64,000 nucleotides of DNA from Vibrio tapetis subsp. tapetis (GCF_900233005.1 NZ_LT960611.1:2666001-2730000); one strand, 5' to 3'; counted from the first letter of the stretch, positions 45,628 to 55,393 are shown. The notes: generated by a model from the letters alone, not told the origin. Program-made: numbers and translations.

Positions 45628-47951
45628 ACATCTAATATCGTAGTTTCTATGAATAATGAGTCTTCTTTTGCTTGCACCAAAATATCCTCTTCAAACTCTG
45701 AAGTTTCTGGATTCAATATACTCTCAAGCAGCGAGATATTTTCTAGTACCACTACGTGGTAGGGTGTATTGATAACTTCGCTGCTTTCCAATGATGATAA
45801 ATAATCCCTTTGCATAGCAAACAATTCAGGGAGATGTTTTTCTGTCAGCATTAATGACTCACAAGATATGCATTTGTTATACTGCGAGCAGGGCTTGCCT
45901 TTTATATATAATGATGATTCCTTAATAAAATCAGGCGGGTCAAATATGTTTTTACAACCACCTAGTGGGGTTTTCATGATAATCTGACTAGCATCATATC
46001 TACGTTGATTTTTATTAATAGAAGAAGACTTACCTTTGTAAACGGCCGTACTATATATACCCTCTATCGTTTTTCTAGCTTTTTCTTTTATTGATCTATC
46101 AAAATCTAATTGTTCTAGATATCTCATCGTCGTGTAAATTGAAGAGTGACCTAACAGATATTGGATTTCTCGAATTCCTATACCCGCCTCGATTAACTCG
46201 CTCACAAGAGTAGGTCTGAATCTAGTAGTCGTGAGCAACAGTGCCTTACCATCATCATTTTTTAGCTGGTATTTCTCAACGAGTTCCGAGTACAACTTGC
46301 TCATATCATATTCAGCCAACGTTTTTGGTATATACTGTAGAGTTATAAACAGTCTATTTGATATTTCATCTGACGCTATTTTTCTTGCTTCCGACGTCAA
46401 CTGAGTTACTTCATCAAATACTGTTTCAACAAATTTCTTCTGGCTGACTGTAAGCCATTGTATATCTGCATGAAACAAGTCTAGGTGTATCATCTTCTCC
46501 CCTGTAGAGCGCTCCTTCCAGTATGTCAAACAAGGCTTATTTGTTAATGAATGGTGCTCTTGATAATCATCTAGCTCAAGATCCAATATAGGAGTTAAAT
46601 TCATACCCAGAACTTGCGCTATTTTTAGTACATATACACCAACTTCACGAACCGTCACATTTCTAGTTAAGCACCCCCATTCTTTAAGCAACTGAGGAAG
46701 AGATAATCTTCTAGATGCAACAAAAGAGCAAAGCTTTCGCTGCCCTTTAGTATTTCCTCTAATCCGCTTTTCCCTGTCCCAATAAGGGGGTAAACAATGG
46801 CAATAATCTTCAAAGATAACCCTAGCTTGATTCTTAGGGTCATCTAAATTCGAATTATTCCTATCTAGTTTTTTGTATGGCCGTAACCTGCCTTTAACCA
46901 GAGCTATTTCCAGCTCTAGCATTTCATGGATCTGCTGCCTTTCGCTCAATGAGTAAGGCTTATAAGCTAACGACCTCCTGACTATCTCAAACCCATCAGC
47001 AGGTAAGTAATTGAAGTCAAAATCTCGAATTGTTTTCAGCCTGTCGAGCGTCACTCTCACTGTTGATAGTATTGTTGTAGCAGATGATGTCGACAATCCC
47101 GACTTTGCAATTTTTTCGCCTAAGTACCCTTTAAAATCTCTCAGCGACCATGGCTCAAAACAGTCTTTATAACTGCTATCAGGGGAGATATTCTTTAGCT
47201 CTAAGAAATCACAATAATACGTATATCCAATGTAATAATTAGCACAACCTGATTCTGAAGTCGCTTTTAAGGAAGCAACTGCAAAAGCATGTCGTGCATC
47301 TTCATAACGACCTTTTTGAGAACTAAAATCTTTAGTCGATACAAGTCTATGATGGCGTAACTTACGAAATGCTGAACGCCGGCTCTCTTCTTTGCCGACT
47401 GCCTTTTGTTTACGTATTTCTTTTAGCTCTTTCTGTGTTTTGTAATCGATACCTTTAAGCTCTATTATTTCATTAGAAAAGCGTCTAAATTCAGCAGCTA
47501 GGAGTGGCCCTCCCCCTTGTAGCCGCCGCTCTATAGGAATTAAGTGACTAAATGCAGTTTTATCAATTACTTTTCCAAACATTGGGAGCTCTAGCTTTTC
47601 TTCATTTGTTAAGCTATTTTTCCACTTGATAAACATCCTACGGTGATTCATATCGCTGCCGACTGTTTGACTGCTGCCTTTAATAGAGCCATAAGGGAGA
47701 GAGACTTTATGCTTCAATAAAAGCTGATTTAGATGTTTTCTGAGGTCTAGCATTCTTGGCGTCTTGCAATAATGATATTTACAATTAAATTTGTTTGCTA
47801 GATATCCTACTGAAATCAACCCGAACTGCTCAAAATGCTGTTCAATATCTAAACCTGAGTTCTTTGATTGTCTACCTATTTTATTTGTTAGCTCGATGTC
47901 CCAAAGCATGTCTAGGTTGGATTCGCAGTCAGAAATGAAGTTACGCATCAA
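45615..47951 (-). CDS. Large tyrosine recombinase (GmtZ/TnpB-like)
   Basis: 778 residues. Catalytic region near the C-terminus: T-T-R-F-R-P-T-L-V-S-E-L (HxxR equivalent), L-L-G-H-S-S-I-Y-T-T-M-R-Y with His and Tyr. A cysteine cluster follows (G-K-P-C-S-Q-Y-N-K-C-I-S-C). The apparent start is TTG-ATG at 47951/47948 with weak AAGGA 13 bp away. The frame is open further upstream and there encodes a third copy of the repeat found in the preceding 133-residue gene, so the native protein may begin at 48399 and be broken by a frameshift near 48025. Confidence 0.8.
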   Translation of the reverse strand: MMRNFISDCESNLDMLWDIELTNKIGRQSKNSGLDIEQHFEQFGLISVGYLANKFNCKYHYCKTPRMLDLRKHLNQLLLKHKVSLPYGSIKGSSQTVGSDMNHRRMFIKWKNSLTNEEKLELPMFGKVIDKTAFSHLIPIERRLQGGGPLLAAEFRRFSNEIIELKGIDYKTQKELKEIRKQKAVGKEESRRSAFRKLRHHRLVSTKDFSSQKGRYEDARHAFAVASLKATSESGCANYYIGYTYYCDFLELKNISPDSSYKDCFEPWSLRDFKGYLGEKIAKSGLSTSSATTILSTVRVTLDRLKTIRDFDFNYLPADGFEIVRRSLAYKPYSLSERQQIHEMLELEIALVKGRLRPYKKLDRNNSNLDDPKNQARVIFEDYCHCLPPYWDREKRIRGNTKGQRKLCSFVASRRLSLPQLLKEWGCLTRNVTVREVGVYVLKIAQVLGMNLTPILDLELDDYQEHHSLTNKPCLTYWKERSTGEKMIHLDLFHADIQWLTVSQKKFVETVFDEVTQLTSEARKIASDEISNRLFITLQYIPKTLAEYDMSKLYSELVEKYQLKNDDGKALLLTTTRFRPTLVSELIEAGIGIREIQYLLGHSSIYTTMRYLEQLDFDRSIKEKARKTIEGIYSTAVYKGKSSSINKNQRRYDASQIIMKTPLGGCKNIFDPPDFIKESSLYIKGKPCSQYNKCISCESLMLTEKHLPELFAMQRDYLSSLESSEVINTPYHVVVLENISLLESILNPETSEFEEDILVQAKEDSLFIETTILDVWSG

Positions 47952-47997
47952 TGTTTCGACTACTTCCTTATCATCATTTAGTAAAACGCCTAACTCT

Positions 47998-48399
47998 TTA
48001 AGTTCTGCTTCTATATCGGTGATTTCTTTTCTTAAGTAATTTTTTCCGAAGGTCTTTATAGCTAATTTTTATTTCTTTAAACAAATCTCGTAAATCTATC
48101 GTATTGCGGCTGATTGGAACTGACTTCTTTTGATAATCAGTTAAGCTATTCCACCAATTATGAAGACGGGCTCTGTATTCTTCAATATTAGGTATAACTC
48201 CTAATTCTTTAAGTTCTGCATCGATATTTTTAATGTCTTCTTTTAAGTGCCGCCGTATTACATGATAACTTATCGCCGTTTTACTAAATAGATCACGAAA
48301 GTCAATTGATTGATTTGAGATTGGGAGAGACTTCTTTTGTTCTTTAGTTAGCCCGAGCCACCAGTTTAATAAGCATTCCCTGCATTCCTCATATTTCAT
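47998..48399 (-). CDS. Tandem-repeat N-terminal piece of the large recombinase (frame-broken)
   Basis: 133 residues with two tandem repeats of about 64: L-x-N-W-W-x-x-L-T-x-x-Q-K-K-S-(L/V)-P-I-S, then I-D-x-R-D-L-F and I-x-A-E-L-K-E-L-G-V in the first. The second repeat loses its end at R-K-K-L-L-K-K, after which the frame shifts to R-N-H-R-Y. A +1 shift there reads E-I-T-D-I-E-A-E-L-K-E-L-G-V and continues into the 778-residue gene. Start ATG overlaps the upstream stop (ATGA). Confidence 0.6.
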   Translation of the reverse strand: MKYEECRECLLNWWLGLTKEQKKSLPISNQSIDFRDLFSKTAISYHVIRRHLKEDIKNIDAELKELGVIPNIEEYRARLHNWWNSLTDYQKKSVPISRNTIDLRDLFKEIKISYKDLRKKLLKKRNHRYRSRT

Positions 48400-49649
48400 C
48401 TATAGCTTCCTTTCTTCGATCTAGTTCTATCTTTTAGTTTTTTCATCAACTGATATCTTTTAAGTGCCGTTCCATTGCGATCTGAAAATTTCCCCCAGAC
48501 TCCAATCGGTATTTTTGTATAGCCTTCAGTTGTAGTTAATGAAGTGTGACCTAGGCATTGCTGTAACAATAGAAGTCTGTCCAGTTGTGACTTACCTAAA
48601 TCTTCTGAATTTAGAAGCATAGCGCCAAACCCATGTCGAATTTTGTGTGGAGAGAGTGGTCGATGTATCAATCCAAGTTTCAATGCTCGATTAGATAATT
48701 TAGTGACTAACTTACTAATAGCACTTGGTGTGTATGGATTACCATTTTTATTCAAGAAGGCAGGATTACAGTTTTTACCCCACTTTCTTTTATGTTTTTT
48801 ATATTCTAGGCTTGAGTGATACCTTTGAACTCTATTAATAGTTTCTTTTGAAACCACTGTTTTTCTATATTTAATCTCTCTCCCTCGACCTTTATTACCT
48901 TTTATTTCCATCGCTACATAGTCAGAAGGTATCTGAATTGTATTGTAATCCACTATTATGCTTTTACGAGATTCTCTGGATAACAATAGGATATTTTCTT
49001 GAAGTATACTTTCCACCTCACCTCGACGTACACCAGAATCATACATAAATTGAATGAGACACTTTTCTCTTTCATGATTGGCAACAAGAATCAAAGCTTC
49101 AATATCTGAAAAAAGAGCAGGCCGAATTAACGATTCCTTAGCCGCAACAACTAAGCTGCCATTCTCATAAGGGTTTTCTTCCCTTAAGAACTTGTAACCA
49201 GCGGGAGGGTTACATAGGAATTCAGAGAAAAATCGACCGTAGGTCGCATCTCTATTAGATACGGTTTTTCCACCTATAGATCGTTTCTCTAAACCAGTCT
49301 CATCTTTATCATTTCTGCAATATTGAAAATACTTTTGAATTTCTGTTGCATGTACTGTCAATAAACAACCATCTCTCTTAGAACCGATGTGATTTTCATC
49401 ATACGTAGTAAGATATTTAACTAAATAGAGTAGGTTGTTTGCGTAGGTTTTTACGGAGTGATCACTATGATTAATTCTATAATGAGTCAGAAAATCAGAG
49501 ATTAGTGGCAACAATTCCATTTGTTCATTGAAAACGGCCACACCTTCTGCACATAAAAGTACATTTGGATACGCATCATAATCTTCATGAGCTACAGAGT
49601 TTGATACATCAAACTTCTTACCATCAGAGATGACAACAGAGTTATCCAT
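48396..49649 (-). CDS. Tyrosine recombinase (GmtY/TnpA-like), first gene of the mobilisation operon
   Basis: 417 residues with a SAM-like core-binding domain (about 55-165) and a catalytic domain: Arg in D-S-G-V-R-R-G-E-V-E, H-K-I-R-H-G-F-G as the HxxR box, and C-L-G-H-T-S-L-T-T-T-E-G-Y with second His and Tyr nucleophile. It reads away from the right island edge, 150 bp inside the thyA junction. A string of three recombinase-like genes plus a small helper resembles Tn554 (TnpABC) and Gamma-Mobile-Trio islands of Vibrio (GmtY-GmtZ-GmtX); the latter fits the host and cargo best. Confidence 0.85.
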   Translation of the reverse strand: MDNSVVISDGKKFDVSNSVAHEDYDAYPNVLLCAEGVAVFNEQMELLPLISDFLTHYRINHSDHSVKTYANNLLYLVKYLTTYDENHIGSKRDGCLLTVHATEIQKYFQYCRNDKDETGLEKRSIGGKTVSNRDATYGRFFSEFLCNPPAGYKFLREENPYENGSLVVAAKESLIRPALFSDIEALILVANHEREKCLIQFMYDSGVRRGEVESILQENILLLSRESRKSIIVDYNTIQIPSDYVAMEIKGNKGRGREIKYRKTVVSKETINRVQRYHSSLEYKKHKRKWGKNCNPAFLNKNGNPYTPSAISKLVTKLSNRALKLGLIHRPLSPHKIRHGFGAMLLNSEDLGKSQLDRLLLLQQCLGHTSLTTTEGYTKIPIGVWGKFSDRNGTALKRYQLMKKLKDRTRSKKGSYR

Positions 49650-49799
49650 ACAACCTCGATGTGTGCACCAAACCTATCTTAACTATAGTTGGGGTTACAA
49701 ACTATGCAAATTAATTACAGCACAATAAAGTTTAGTACAAACATTAACGAGGATATATCTGATTACTAAGTGTTCATTTTATGGGAGGGGTTATAAAAG

Positions 49800-50354
49800 C
49801 GGCACGTCACAAGAACGTTGAGTACTGTTGAGGTACAAAGTATCCCCTAATAGAGAAAAGTGATGGCTGTACATACAAGGGCGTAAGCAGCCCATGTGAA
49901 ACTCGCCCGGATTATAGAAATTTAAAATCTCACCACGATCATCCACACCACGAGACAGTTCATCGACTATTTTACGTAGCTGATCGACAGATCCACCATC
50001 AGGCTTAGCCCAAGCTCGGCCTTGAACGCCATAAACGCGCCCCATGTCGTCTTCACCCTTACGATGAACATTATTAAGCCACGCTTCATTTAGGTTCGAG
50101 TTGGCATCCCATGTTTTGGTGCCCAATTTACGGAAATCTTCTGCGTTATCGTAGCCACGAATATAGCCAAGCAATTCAGCCACCGCTGACTTCCAGAAAC
50201 TTTTGCGTGTTGTCACTAAAGGAAAGGCTTGATTGCCAACATCATAGCTCAAGTCGGCATTAATCACGGTCAGGCAACGTTTACCTGTACGTTCATTTTC
50301 AATCCACGTTCCTTGATCAACGATACGTTGGCATAAATCTAAATATTGTTCCAC
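49800..50354 (-). pseudogene. thyA: Host thyA, N-terminal fragment cut by island insertion
   Basis: Encodes thymidylate synthase from M-E-Q-Y-L-D-L-C to …R-S-C-D-V-P-L, then island bases give L-stop (TTATAA). It retains the catalytic Cys region but lacks the last third, including the H-x-Y dUMP contact and the C-terminus, so it should be inactive. It starts 3 bp after the lgt stop, the normal lgt-thyA operon of enterics and Vibrio. Confidence 0.95.
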
Positions 50355-50357
50355 AGC

Positions 50358-51170
50358 TTAACCTTTTGAATGACTAGTTTGATGATTGAATTTGTACGCC
50401 CATAAAACAAGGAGGCCACCAGCAATCACCATTGGTAAAGAGAGTATTTGTCCCATAGAAATAAAGTTACCAAATAAACCTAAATGAGCATCGGGCTCTC
50501 TAAAGTATTCTACGATAAAGCGGAATGCTCCGTAACCAGCTAGGAATAACCCCGACACCGCACCTGCTGGACGTGGCTTTCTAATAAACCAATTAAGAAT
50601 GAAGAACAACACCACACCTTCTAGTGCAAATTCATACAATTGAGACGGGTGGCGTGGTAAGAAGCCACCACTTGGGAACAATACCGCCCAAGGAACATCG
50701 GTTACTCGTCCCCAAAGTTCATCATTCATAAAGTTACCAATGCGGCCCATCCCTAAACCAAATGGTACTAATGGCGCAACAAAGTCAGCAACAGCAAAAA
50801 ATGTACGGCCGTTTTTACGGGCATACCAAATCATTGCCGTGATTACACCTAATAATCCACCATGGAATGACATGCCGCCCGTCCAAACTTTGAATAGATA
50901 TAATGGATCATCTAGGAACATATCAAACTGATAAAAGAACACGTAGCCTAGGCGGCCACCTAGCACCACGCCGAGGAAGCCGGCAAAAAGTAGATCGGAA
51001 ACTTGCTCACGAGTCCAGCCGCTGCCTTGTTTGTCTGCGCGCTGATTAGCTAGCCACATCGCAAACATGAAACCAACTAAGTACATGAAACCGTACCAGC
51101 GAAGCGCCACAGGGCCAATCTCAAACATGATAGGATCAATTTGAGGAAAGGCGATAAAACCTTGATTCAT
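50358..51170 (-). CDS. lgt: Prolipoprotein diacylglyceryl transferase
   Basis: Inner-membrane enzyme adding diacylglycerol to the lipobox Cys. 270 residues, seven TM segments. The Lgt signature [14 protein letters not shown] is present, and H-P-S-Q-L-Y-E-F. Start has a run of normal length; it lies between the TSUP permease gene and thyA on the same strand. Confidence 0.97.
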   Translation of the reverse strand: MNQGFIAFPQIDPIMFEIGPVALRWYGFMYLVGFMFAMWLANQRADKQGSGWTREQVSDLLFAGFLGVVLGGRLGYVFFYQFDMFLDDPLYLFKVWTGGMSFHGGLLGVITAMIWYARKNGRTFFAVADFVAPLVPFGLGMGRIGNFMNDELWGRVTDVPWAVLFPSGGFLPRHPSQLYEFALEGVVLFFILNWFIRKPRPAGAVSGLFLAGYGAFRFIVEYFREPDAHLGLFGNFISMGQILSLPMVIAGGLLVLWAYKFNHQTSHSKG

Positions 51171-51188
51171 ATTATTTTCTCTTATTAG

Positions 51189-51989
51189 TTACAGTGGCAA
51201 TAGCATGCGACACGCAATAAACAGCAGGAAAAGAGCAAAAATCTTTTTAAGCACTGCGGTAGGCAAACGTGATGCAAGCTTGGCACCTAAACGTGTGGTG
51301 AGCATTGATGTGGCTACGATACCAAATAAAGCGGGCAAGTACACATACCCTAAGCTATATTCAGGTAATCCCTCTGCCTGTGCGCCGTTAAGAATAAAGC
51401 CGCCCATACCGGCAATGGCTATTACACAACCACAAACCGACGAGCTACCAATAGCCTTACGCATTTCAACGCCATGACGACTTAAAAATGGAACAGTTAA
51501 CGACCCCCCACCGATACCCGCTAGACTGGATAGAACACCAATCGTACTTCCTGAGAGCAAAGTTACTGGTTGGCTAGGCATCGGATAGACTTTTGTCGCT
51601 TTGATAGAAATGAGCATTTGTAGTGCAAGTAAGAGCACAATAACGCCAAATACTTTTATAAGGTACTGAGACGGTATCGCCTCTGCAATGAATGACCCTG
51701 CCGCACCACCAATGACCACTCCGGGCAATAGCCATTTCACAACGAACAAGTCCACGTTGCCCAGTTTAAGGTGATTAAAGGCAGAAGATCCTGAGGTAAG
51801 AATAATTGTTGCTAATGATGTGCCAAGTGCGACATGCATGACAATGTTGTCATCAACGCCCGCTTGCGGCAATAACCAAGAAACTAAAGCAGGTACAACA
51901 ATAAGCCCCCCACCAATACCGAGTAAACCCGCCATAACGCCAACAAAGGAGCCCAGCGCCAAAAACTGTAACAGTAATTCTATGTTCAA
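51189..51989 (-). CDS. TSUP (TauE/SafE) family membrane permease
   Basis: 266 residues, eight hydrophobic segments in two repeats, each with a glycine-rich G-x-x-x-G-(I)-G-G-G motif: L-L-G-I-G-G-G-L-I-V-V-P and L-A-G-I-G-G-G-S-L-T-V-P. The family exports or imports sulfur-containing organic anions; the substrate here is unknown. Inserted between ptsP and lgt, as is common in Vibrio. Confidence 0.9.
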   Translation of the reverse strand: MNIELLLQFLALGSFVGVMAGLLGIGGGLIVVPALVSWLLPQAGVDDNIVMHVALGTSLATIILTSGSSAFNHLKLGNVDLFVVKWLLPGVVIGGAAGSFIAEAIPSQYLIKVFGVIVLLLALQMLISIKATKVYPMPSQPVTLLSGSTIGVLSSLAGIGGGSLTVPFLSRHGVEMRKAIGSSSVCGCVIAIAGMGGFILNGAQAEGLPEYSLGYVYLPALFGIVATSMLTTRLGAKLASRLPTAVLKKIFALFLLFIACRMLLPL

Positions 51990-51997
51990 TGGAGCCT

Positions 51998-54247
51998 CTA
52001 CTTCTTGCCCGCTCGAACAAAACCAGCGAGTTCTTTACTTTCTAGATAAGCCAACATTTGGCTATAAATAGTATGACCGTACGCCTGTTTTAATGCTGAA
52101 TCGGCTAAGGCTTCCAACTCAGATAGATTAACCTGTCTCAGTATGTACTTCACTCGAGCCACATTGGACGTATTCATGCTTAACGAACGATAGCCTAAAC
52201 CAACGGCCAATAACGCCCCCACAGGGTCACCCGCTAATTCACCACAAATAGAAACAGGCAATCCATATTGCTTGCAGGTTGAATCAATCATTGCCAATGC
52301 CTGCACGACAGCTGGATGCATCGATTCATAGACATCAGATACCCGGGCATTGTTCCTGTCGACCGCTAATAAATATTGAGTTAAGTCATTCGTCCCAACT
52401 GAAACAAAGTCAATGCGACTTGCTATCAGTGGCAATAGAAACAACATGGATGGTACTTCAAGCATCACACCAACCTTTGGTTTCACCAACGTTGGCTGAC
52501 TCAATTTGATTTCATCATAAGCGTGTTGAATCAGTTCCAATGCCTCATCGAGTTCTTGGCTACCTGATACCATAGGCAGCAGTATACTCAGATTTTCCAG
52601 CCCAGCACTGGCTTTCATCATTGCTCGTAGTTGCATTAAAAATATATCAGGGTGATCCAGCGTAAAACGGATGCCTCGCCAACCCAAAAACGGGTTGTCT
52701 TCTTCAATTGGCAAGTACGGCAACGGTTTGTCTCCACCAACATCAAGCGTACGCATCACTACTGATTTTTCAGGGTAGCTCTGAAGTACACTTCGATATT
52801 GAGTCACTTGCTCTTCTTCTGAAGGAAAACGTTGTTTGAGCAGAAAAGAAATTTCCGTTCGATATAACCCAACCCCATTCACCCCCTGGTTGATCGCAAT
52901 TTGACTATCTGCGCTCAAACCAGCGTTCAATAATACGTCAATATCACAACCATCGAGCGTCCGTGCTGGTTGAGCTAACTCACTTTCGACTAAATCTGAT
53001 AGCTCATGCTCTTCGTTTTGCAGTTCTTCGTATTCATTGAGCACCTGTTCTGAAGGATCAACAAAAATATCACCGCTGTAGCCATCTACGATGCCCATTT
53101 TTCCCGAAAGCATCTTAGGGTTAAGATTCGCTCCCATGACTGCCGGGATCCCTAGCGCTCTTGATAAAATAGCAGCATGAGAATTAGCGGCTCCTTCCAT
53201 AGAAACCACAGCGAGCAATTTGTCTCTCGGCATACTGGCCAATATAGAAGCGGTGAGCTCCGTTACAACTAAAATGACACTACGATCGACAGTTTGCTCG
53301 CCAAATTCATTGCAATGCAAAAAGTACAACAAACGCTGACCAAGCTCTCGCACATCTTGTGCTCGTTCTCTTAAATAGACGTCTGACATCTGTGCAAAAC
53401 GATTGGAATAACGTTCCACCACTTGTCGTAACGCCCAATCTGCACGGTCACCTTTTTGGATCTGAAGCTTCAGATCTTTGCGAAGCATAGGATCATTTAA
53501 CAGGTGTGTGAATAGGTCAAAGATAGCCAAAGCGTCTTTGTTGATGTCGTTATCGAATTTTTTCCTTAAACGACGAAACTCCCCTACTGCGCTTTCTACC
53601 GCCAAAGACAACCATTCTTGCTCTAACTCGATATTCAGCGTGCTCGCAGGGTAGACATCCGACAATTTTGGCTGTGTATCATCCCACCAGAACTCTCCTA
53701 TTGCGACTCCTGGTGAGGCAGCAATACCGGATAATACTTGGCTGCTCGCATCATTAATTAACCAATGACCCTGAGCTTGTGCATGAGCAATAATTACAGC
53801 TAGCTGTGCCGATAAAGTAACAAGAAAGGACTCTTCTATTTCACTAAACAAACGCGGGGTTTTCTGTTGAATGACCAACACACCCAACACTTGTTTGCGA
53901 TAAATGATGGGGGCGCCGAGAAACGAGCTATATATCCCCTCACCAAGCTCGGGGACATATTTAAAATTTGGATGAGAGGTAACTTCAGCTAAATTGAGAG
54001 GTTCAGCAGAGCGCCGAACCAAGCCCACAAGCCCTTCGTGATAACCAAGGGAGACTTGGTCACCTTCGAAATGCAAACCTTTGGTGGCCATAAGCTCCAA
54101 ACGTTGCAATTCATCATTGGCAAAATAAACCGTGCAACACTCAGTTTGCATAGCCAAACAGGTTTCTTGTACTAAAACATCCAACGCTTGATGAATGTTT
54201 TCAACGCGAGAAACTTGTTCAACTATTTCCCTTAGCTGAGTGAGCAT
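51998..54247 (-). CDS. ptsP: Phosphoenolpyruvate-protein phosphotransferase PtsP (EI-Ntr)
   Basis: First enzyme of the nitrogen-type PTS. 749 residues: N-terminal GAF domain (1-150), PEP-utiliser mobile domain with the phospho-His in G-A-A-N-S-H-A-A-I-L-S-R, and TIM-barrel PEP-binding domain (L-Y-R-T-E-I-S-F-L, G-T-N-D-L-T-Q-Y). It responds to glutamine and 2-oxoglutarate in the family. Four bp downstream of rppH. Confidence 0.96.
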   Translation of the reverse strand: MLTQLREIVEQVSRVENIHQALDVLVQETCLAMQTECCTVYFANDELQRLELMATKGLHFEGDQVSLGYHEGLVGLVRRSAEPLNLAEVTSHPNFKYVPELGEGIYSSFLGAPIIYRKQVLGVLVIQQKTPRLFSEIEESFLVTLSAQLAVIIAHAQAQGHWLINDASSQVLSGIAASPGVAIGEFWWDDTQPKLSDVYPASTLNIELEQEWLSLAVESAVGEFRRLRKKFDNDINKDALAIFDLFTHLLNDPMLRKDLKLQIQKGDRADWALRQVVERYSNRFAQMSDVYLRERAQDVRELGQRLLYFLHCNEFGEQTVDRSVILVVTELTASILASMPRDKLLAVVSMEGAANSHAAILSRALGIPAVMGANLNPKMLSGKMGIVDGYSGDIFVDPSEQVLNEYEELQNEEHELSDLVESELAQPARTLDGCDIDVLLNAGLSADSQIAINQGVNGVGLYRTEISFLLKQRFPSEEEQVTQYRSVLQSYPEKSVVMRTLDVGGDKPLPYLPIEEDNPFLGWRGIRFTLDHPDIFLMQLRAMMKASAGLENLSILLPMVSGSQELDEALELIQHAYDEIKLSQPTLVKPKVGVMLEVPSMLFLLPLIASRIDFVSVGTNDLTQYLLAVDRNNARVSDVYESMHPAVVQALAMIDSTCKQYGLPVSICGELAGDPVGALLAVGLGYRSLSMNTSNVARVKYILRQVNLSELEALADSALKQAYGHTIYSQMLAYLESKELAGFVRAGKK

Positions 54248-54251
54248 TGAT

Positions 54252-54770
54252 TTATCCTCTACGGTTTTTACGCTTACCTTTTACCTTTCGTTCTCTAAAA
54301 GGCATAGCAAAAGTCGCGAACTCTTTCATTGCGCGACGATAAACATCTCGTTTAAAAGAGACGACCTGACGAACAGGGTACCAATAACTTACCCAGCGCC
54401 AACCATCAAATTCAGGGGTACTACCACGCTGCATGTTAATTTGAGACTCGTCACAATCCATCCGCAGTAGAAACCATTTCTGTTTTTGTCCGATACAAAC
54501 TGGCTTTGAATCCCATCGAACTAACCTTTTAGGGAGTTTATAGCGCAACCAATGACGGCTTGTTGCCACTACTTTAACATCCTGCTTGGTTAAACCGACT
54601 TCTTCGTATAATTCACGAAACATCGCTTCTTCAGGTGTTTCACCTTCATCAATTCCCCCTTGAGGAAATTGCCACGAATGTTGCCCGTATCGCTTCGCCC
54701 AGAATACCTGACCATGGTTGTTACAAATTACAATTCCCACATTTAAGCGGTAACCATCGCCATCGATCAC
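54252..54770 (-). CDS. rppH: RNA pyrophosphohydrolase
   Basis: Nudix hydrolase that removes 5' pyrophosphate from mRNA and so triggers decay. 172 residues; Nudix box [20 protein letters not shown] fits GX5EX7REUXEEXGU. Basic C-terminal tail. First gene of rppH-ptsP-TSUP-lgt-thyA. Confidence 0.97.
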   Translation of the reverse strand: MIDGDGYRLNVGIVICNNHGQVFWAKRYGQHSWQFPQGGIDEGETPEEAMFRELYEEVGLTKQDVKVVATSRHWLRYKLPKRLVRWDSKPVCIGQKQKWFLLRMDCDESQINMQRGSTPEFDGWRWVSYWYPVRQVVSFKRDVYRRAMKEFATFAMPFRERKVKGKRKNRRG

Positions 54771-55393
54771 TGGCTAACCTCTAATATAAATCTCTGTTAC
54801 CTACGATTTTTCCACATATCCCCAACTGGGGCAAACTTCCATGTCGCAGAAAGCATTTTTTTCTAGACCAGAATCACTGTATTGGATAAGTTTTAAGCAA
54901 CCGAATAGTTATCAACAAAGAAGTGAGACATGAGCCACATTTATTCACCTTTTCTGTGCGTAACTGTGTGAAGAAAAGGAGAAAAACTCAAAAGCTAAGT
55001 ATATCGCAACTATATTCAGTAAGAAAAAAAAGGTGAGTGATTTTTACATAACACCTAATTATCAGTAAGTTGACCGATTAAAATCAAAGAAACAACACAA
55101 GATTAGATCTAATCAAAAAAACGAAAAAACAGATCGAACAAAGATCCACCAATAATAGGATTATCCACACTCACTGTCTAATTGTTACGCTAAACTTACG
55201 ATATCAATGAGTTGAACGCCCGAAAACCCCTGATTATCGATCCAGTAATGTCTTTTTTTTAATTTACTGACGCTCTCCTGTGGATAACATGGTAAAAGAT
55301 CGTTTTCTGTACATGCTGATCAGTTTAGCTTCACTATCACCGAACTCCTCACCCTGTGATAACATCATCACTGAGATCGAGATAGAGACGCTT
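54771..55393. other. Intergenic region between rppH and mutH (623 bp)
   Basis: AT-rich divergent region. The frame of mutH is open back to 55280 but without a likely start. An imperfect stem CTTTTCT-N16-AGAAAAG lies at 54949-54978. No tRNA, known small RNA or conserved ORF was recognised. It must hold promoters for both operons. Confidence 0.4.

Larger units (their letters stand above)
26268..49799. mobile_element. 23.5-kb genomic island inserted in thyA (GMT/Tn554-like)
   Basis: Bounded by the two halves of host thyA. The edge bases AAAG occur at both ends (26268-26271 and 49796-49799), the likely crossover. Inside the edges, imperfect inverted ends are visible: TTTTTAAACCC-TAAAAT at 26273-26289 against TTTTATAACCC...TAAAAT read inward from 49798. 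The content is anti-phage-type genes, two smaller transposable elements, a spare thyA and a terminal operon of tyrosine recombinases. The bases are visibly more AT-rich than the flanks. No conjugation, capsid or replication genes are seen. Confidence 0.9.

Noticed and set aside
26268..49799. Integrated prophage or conjugative element
   Set aside because: No capsid, tail, terminase, lysis, relaxase or type IV secretion genes; only recombinases and cargo.
55280..55393. N-terminal extension of MutH
   Set aside because: The extra 38 residues do not match the MutH family and the normal start with M-K-T-T-P lies at 55394.
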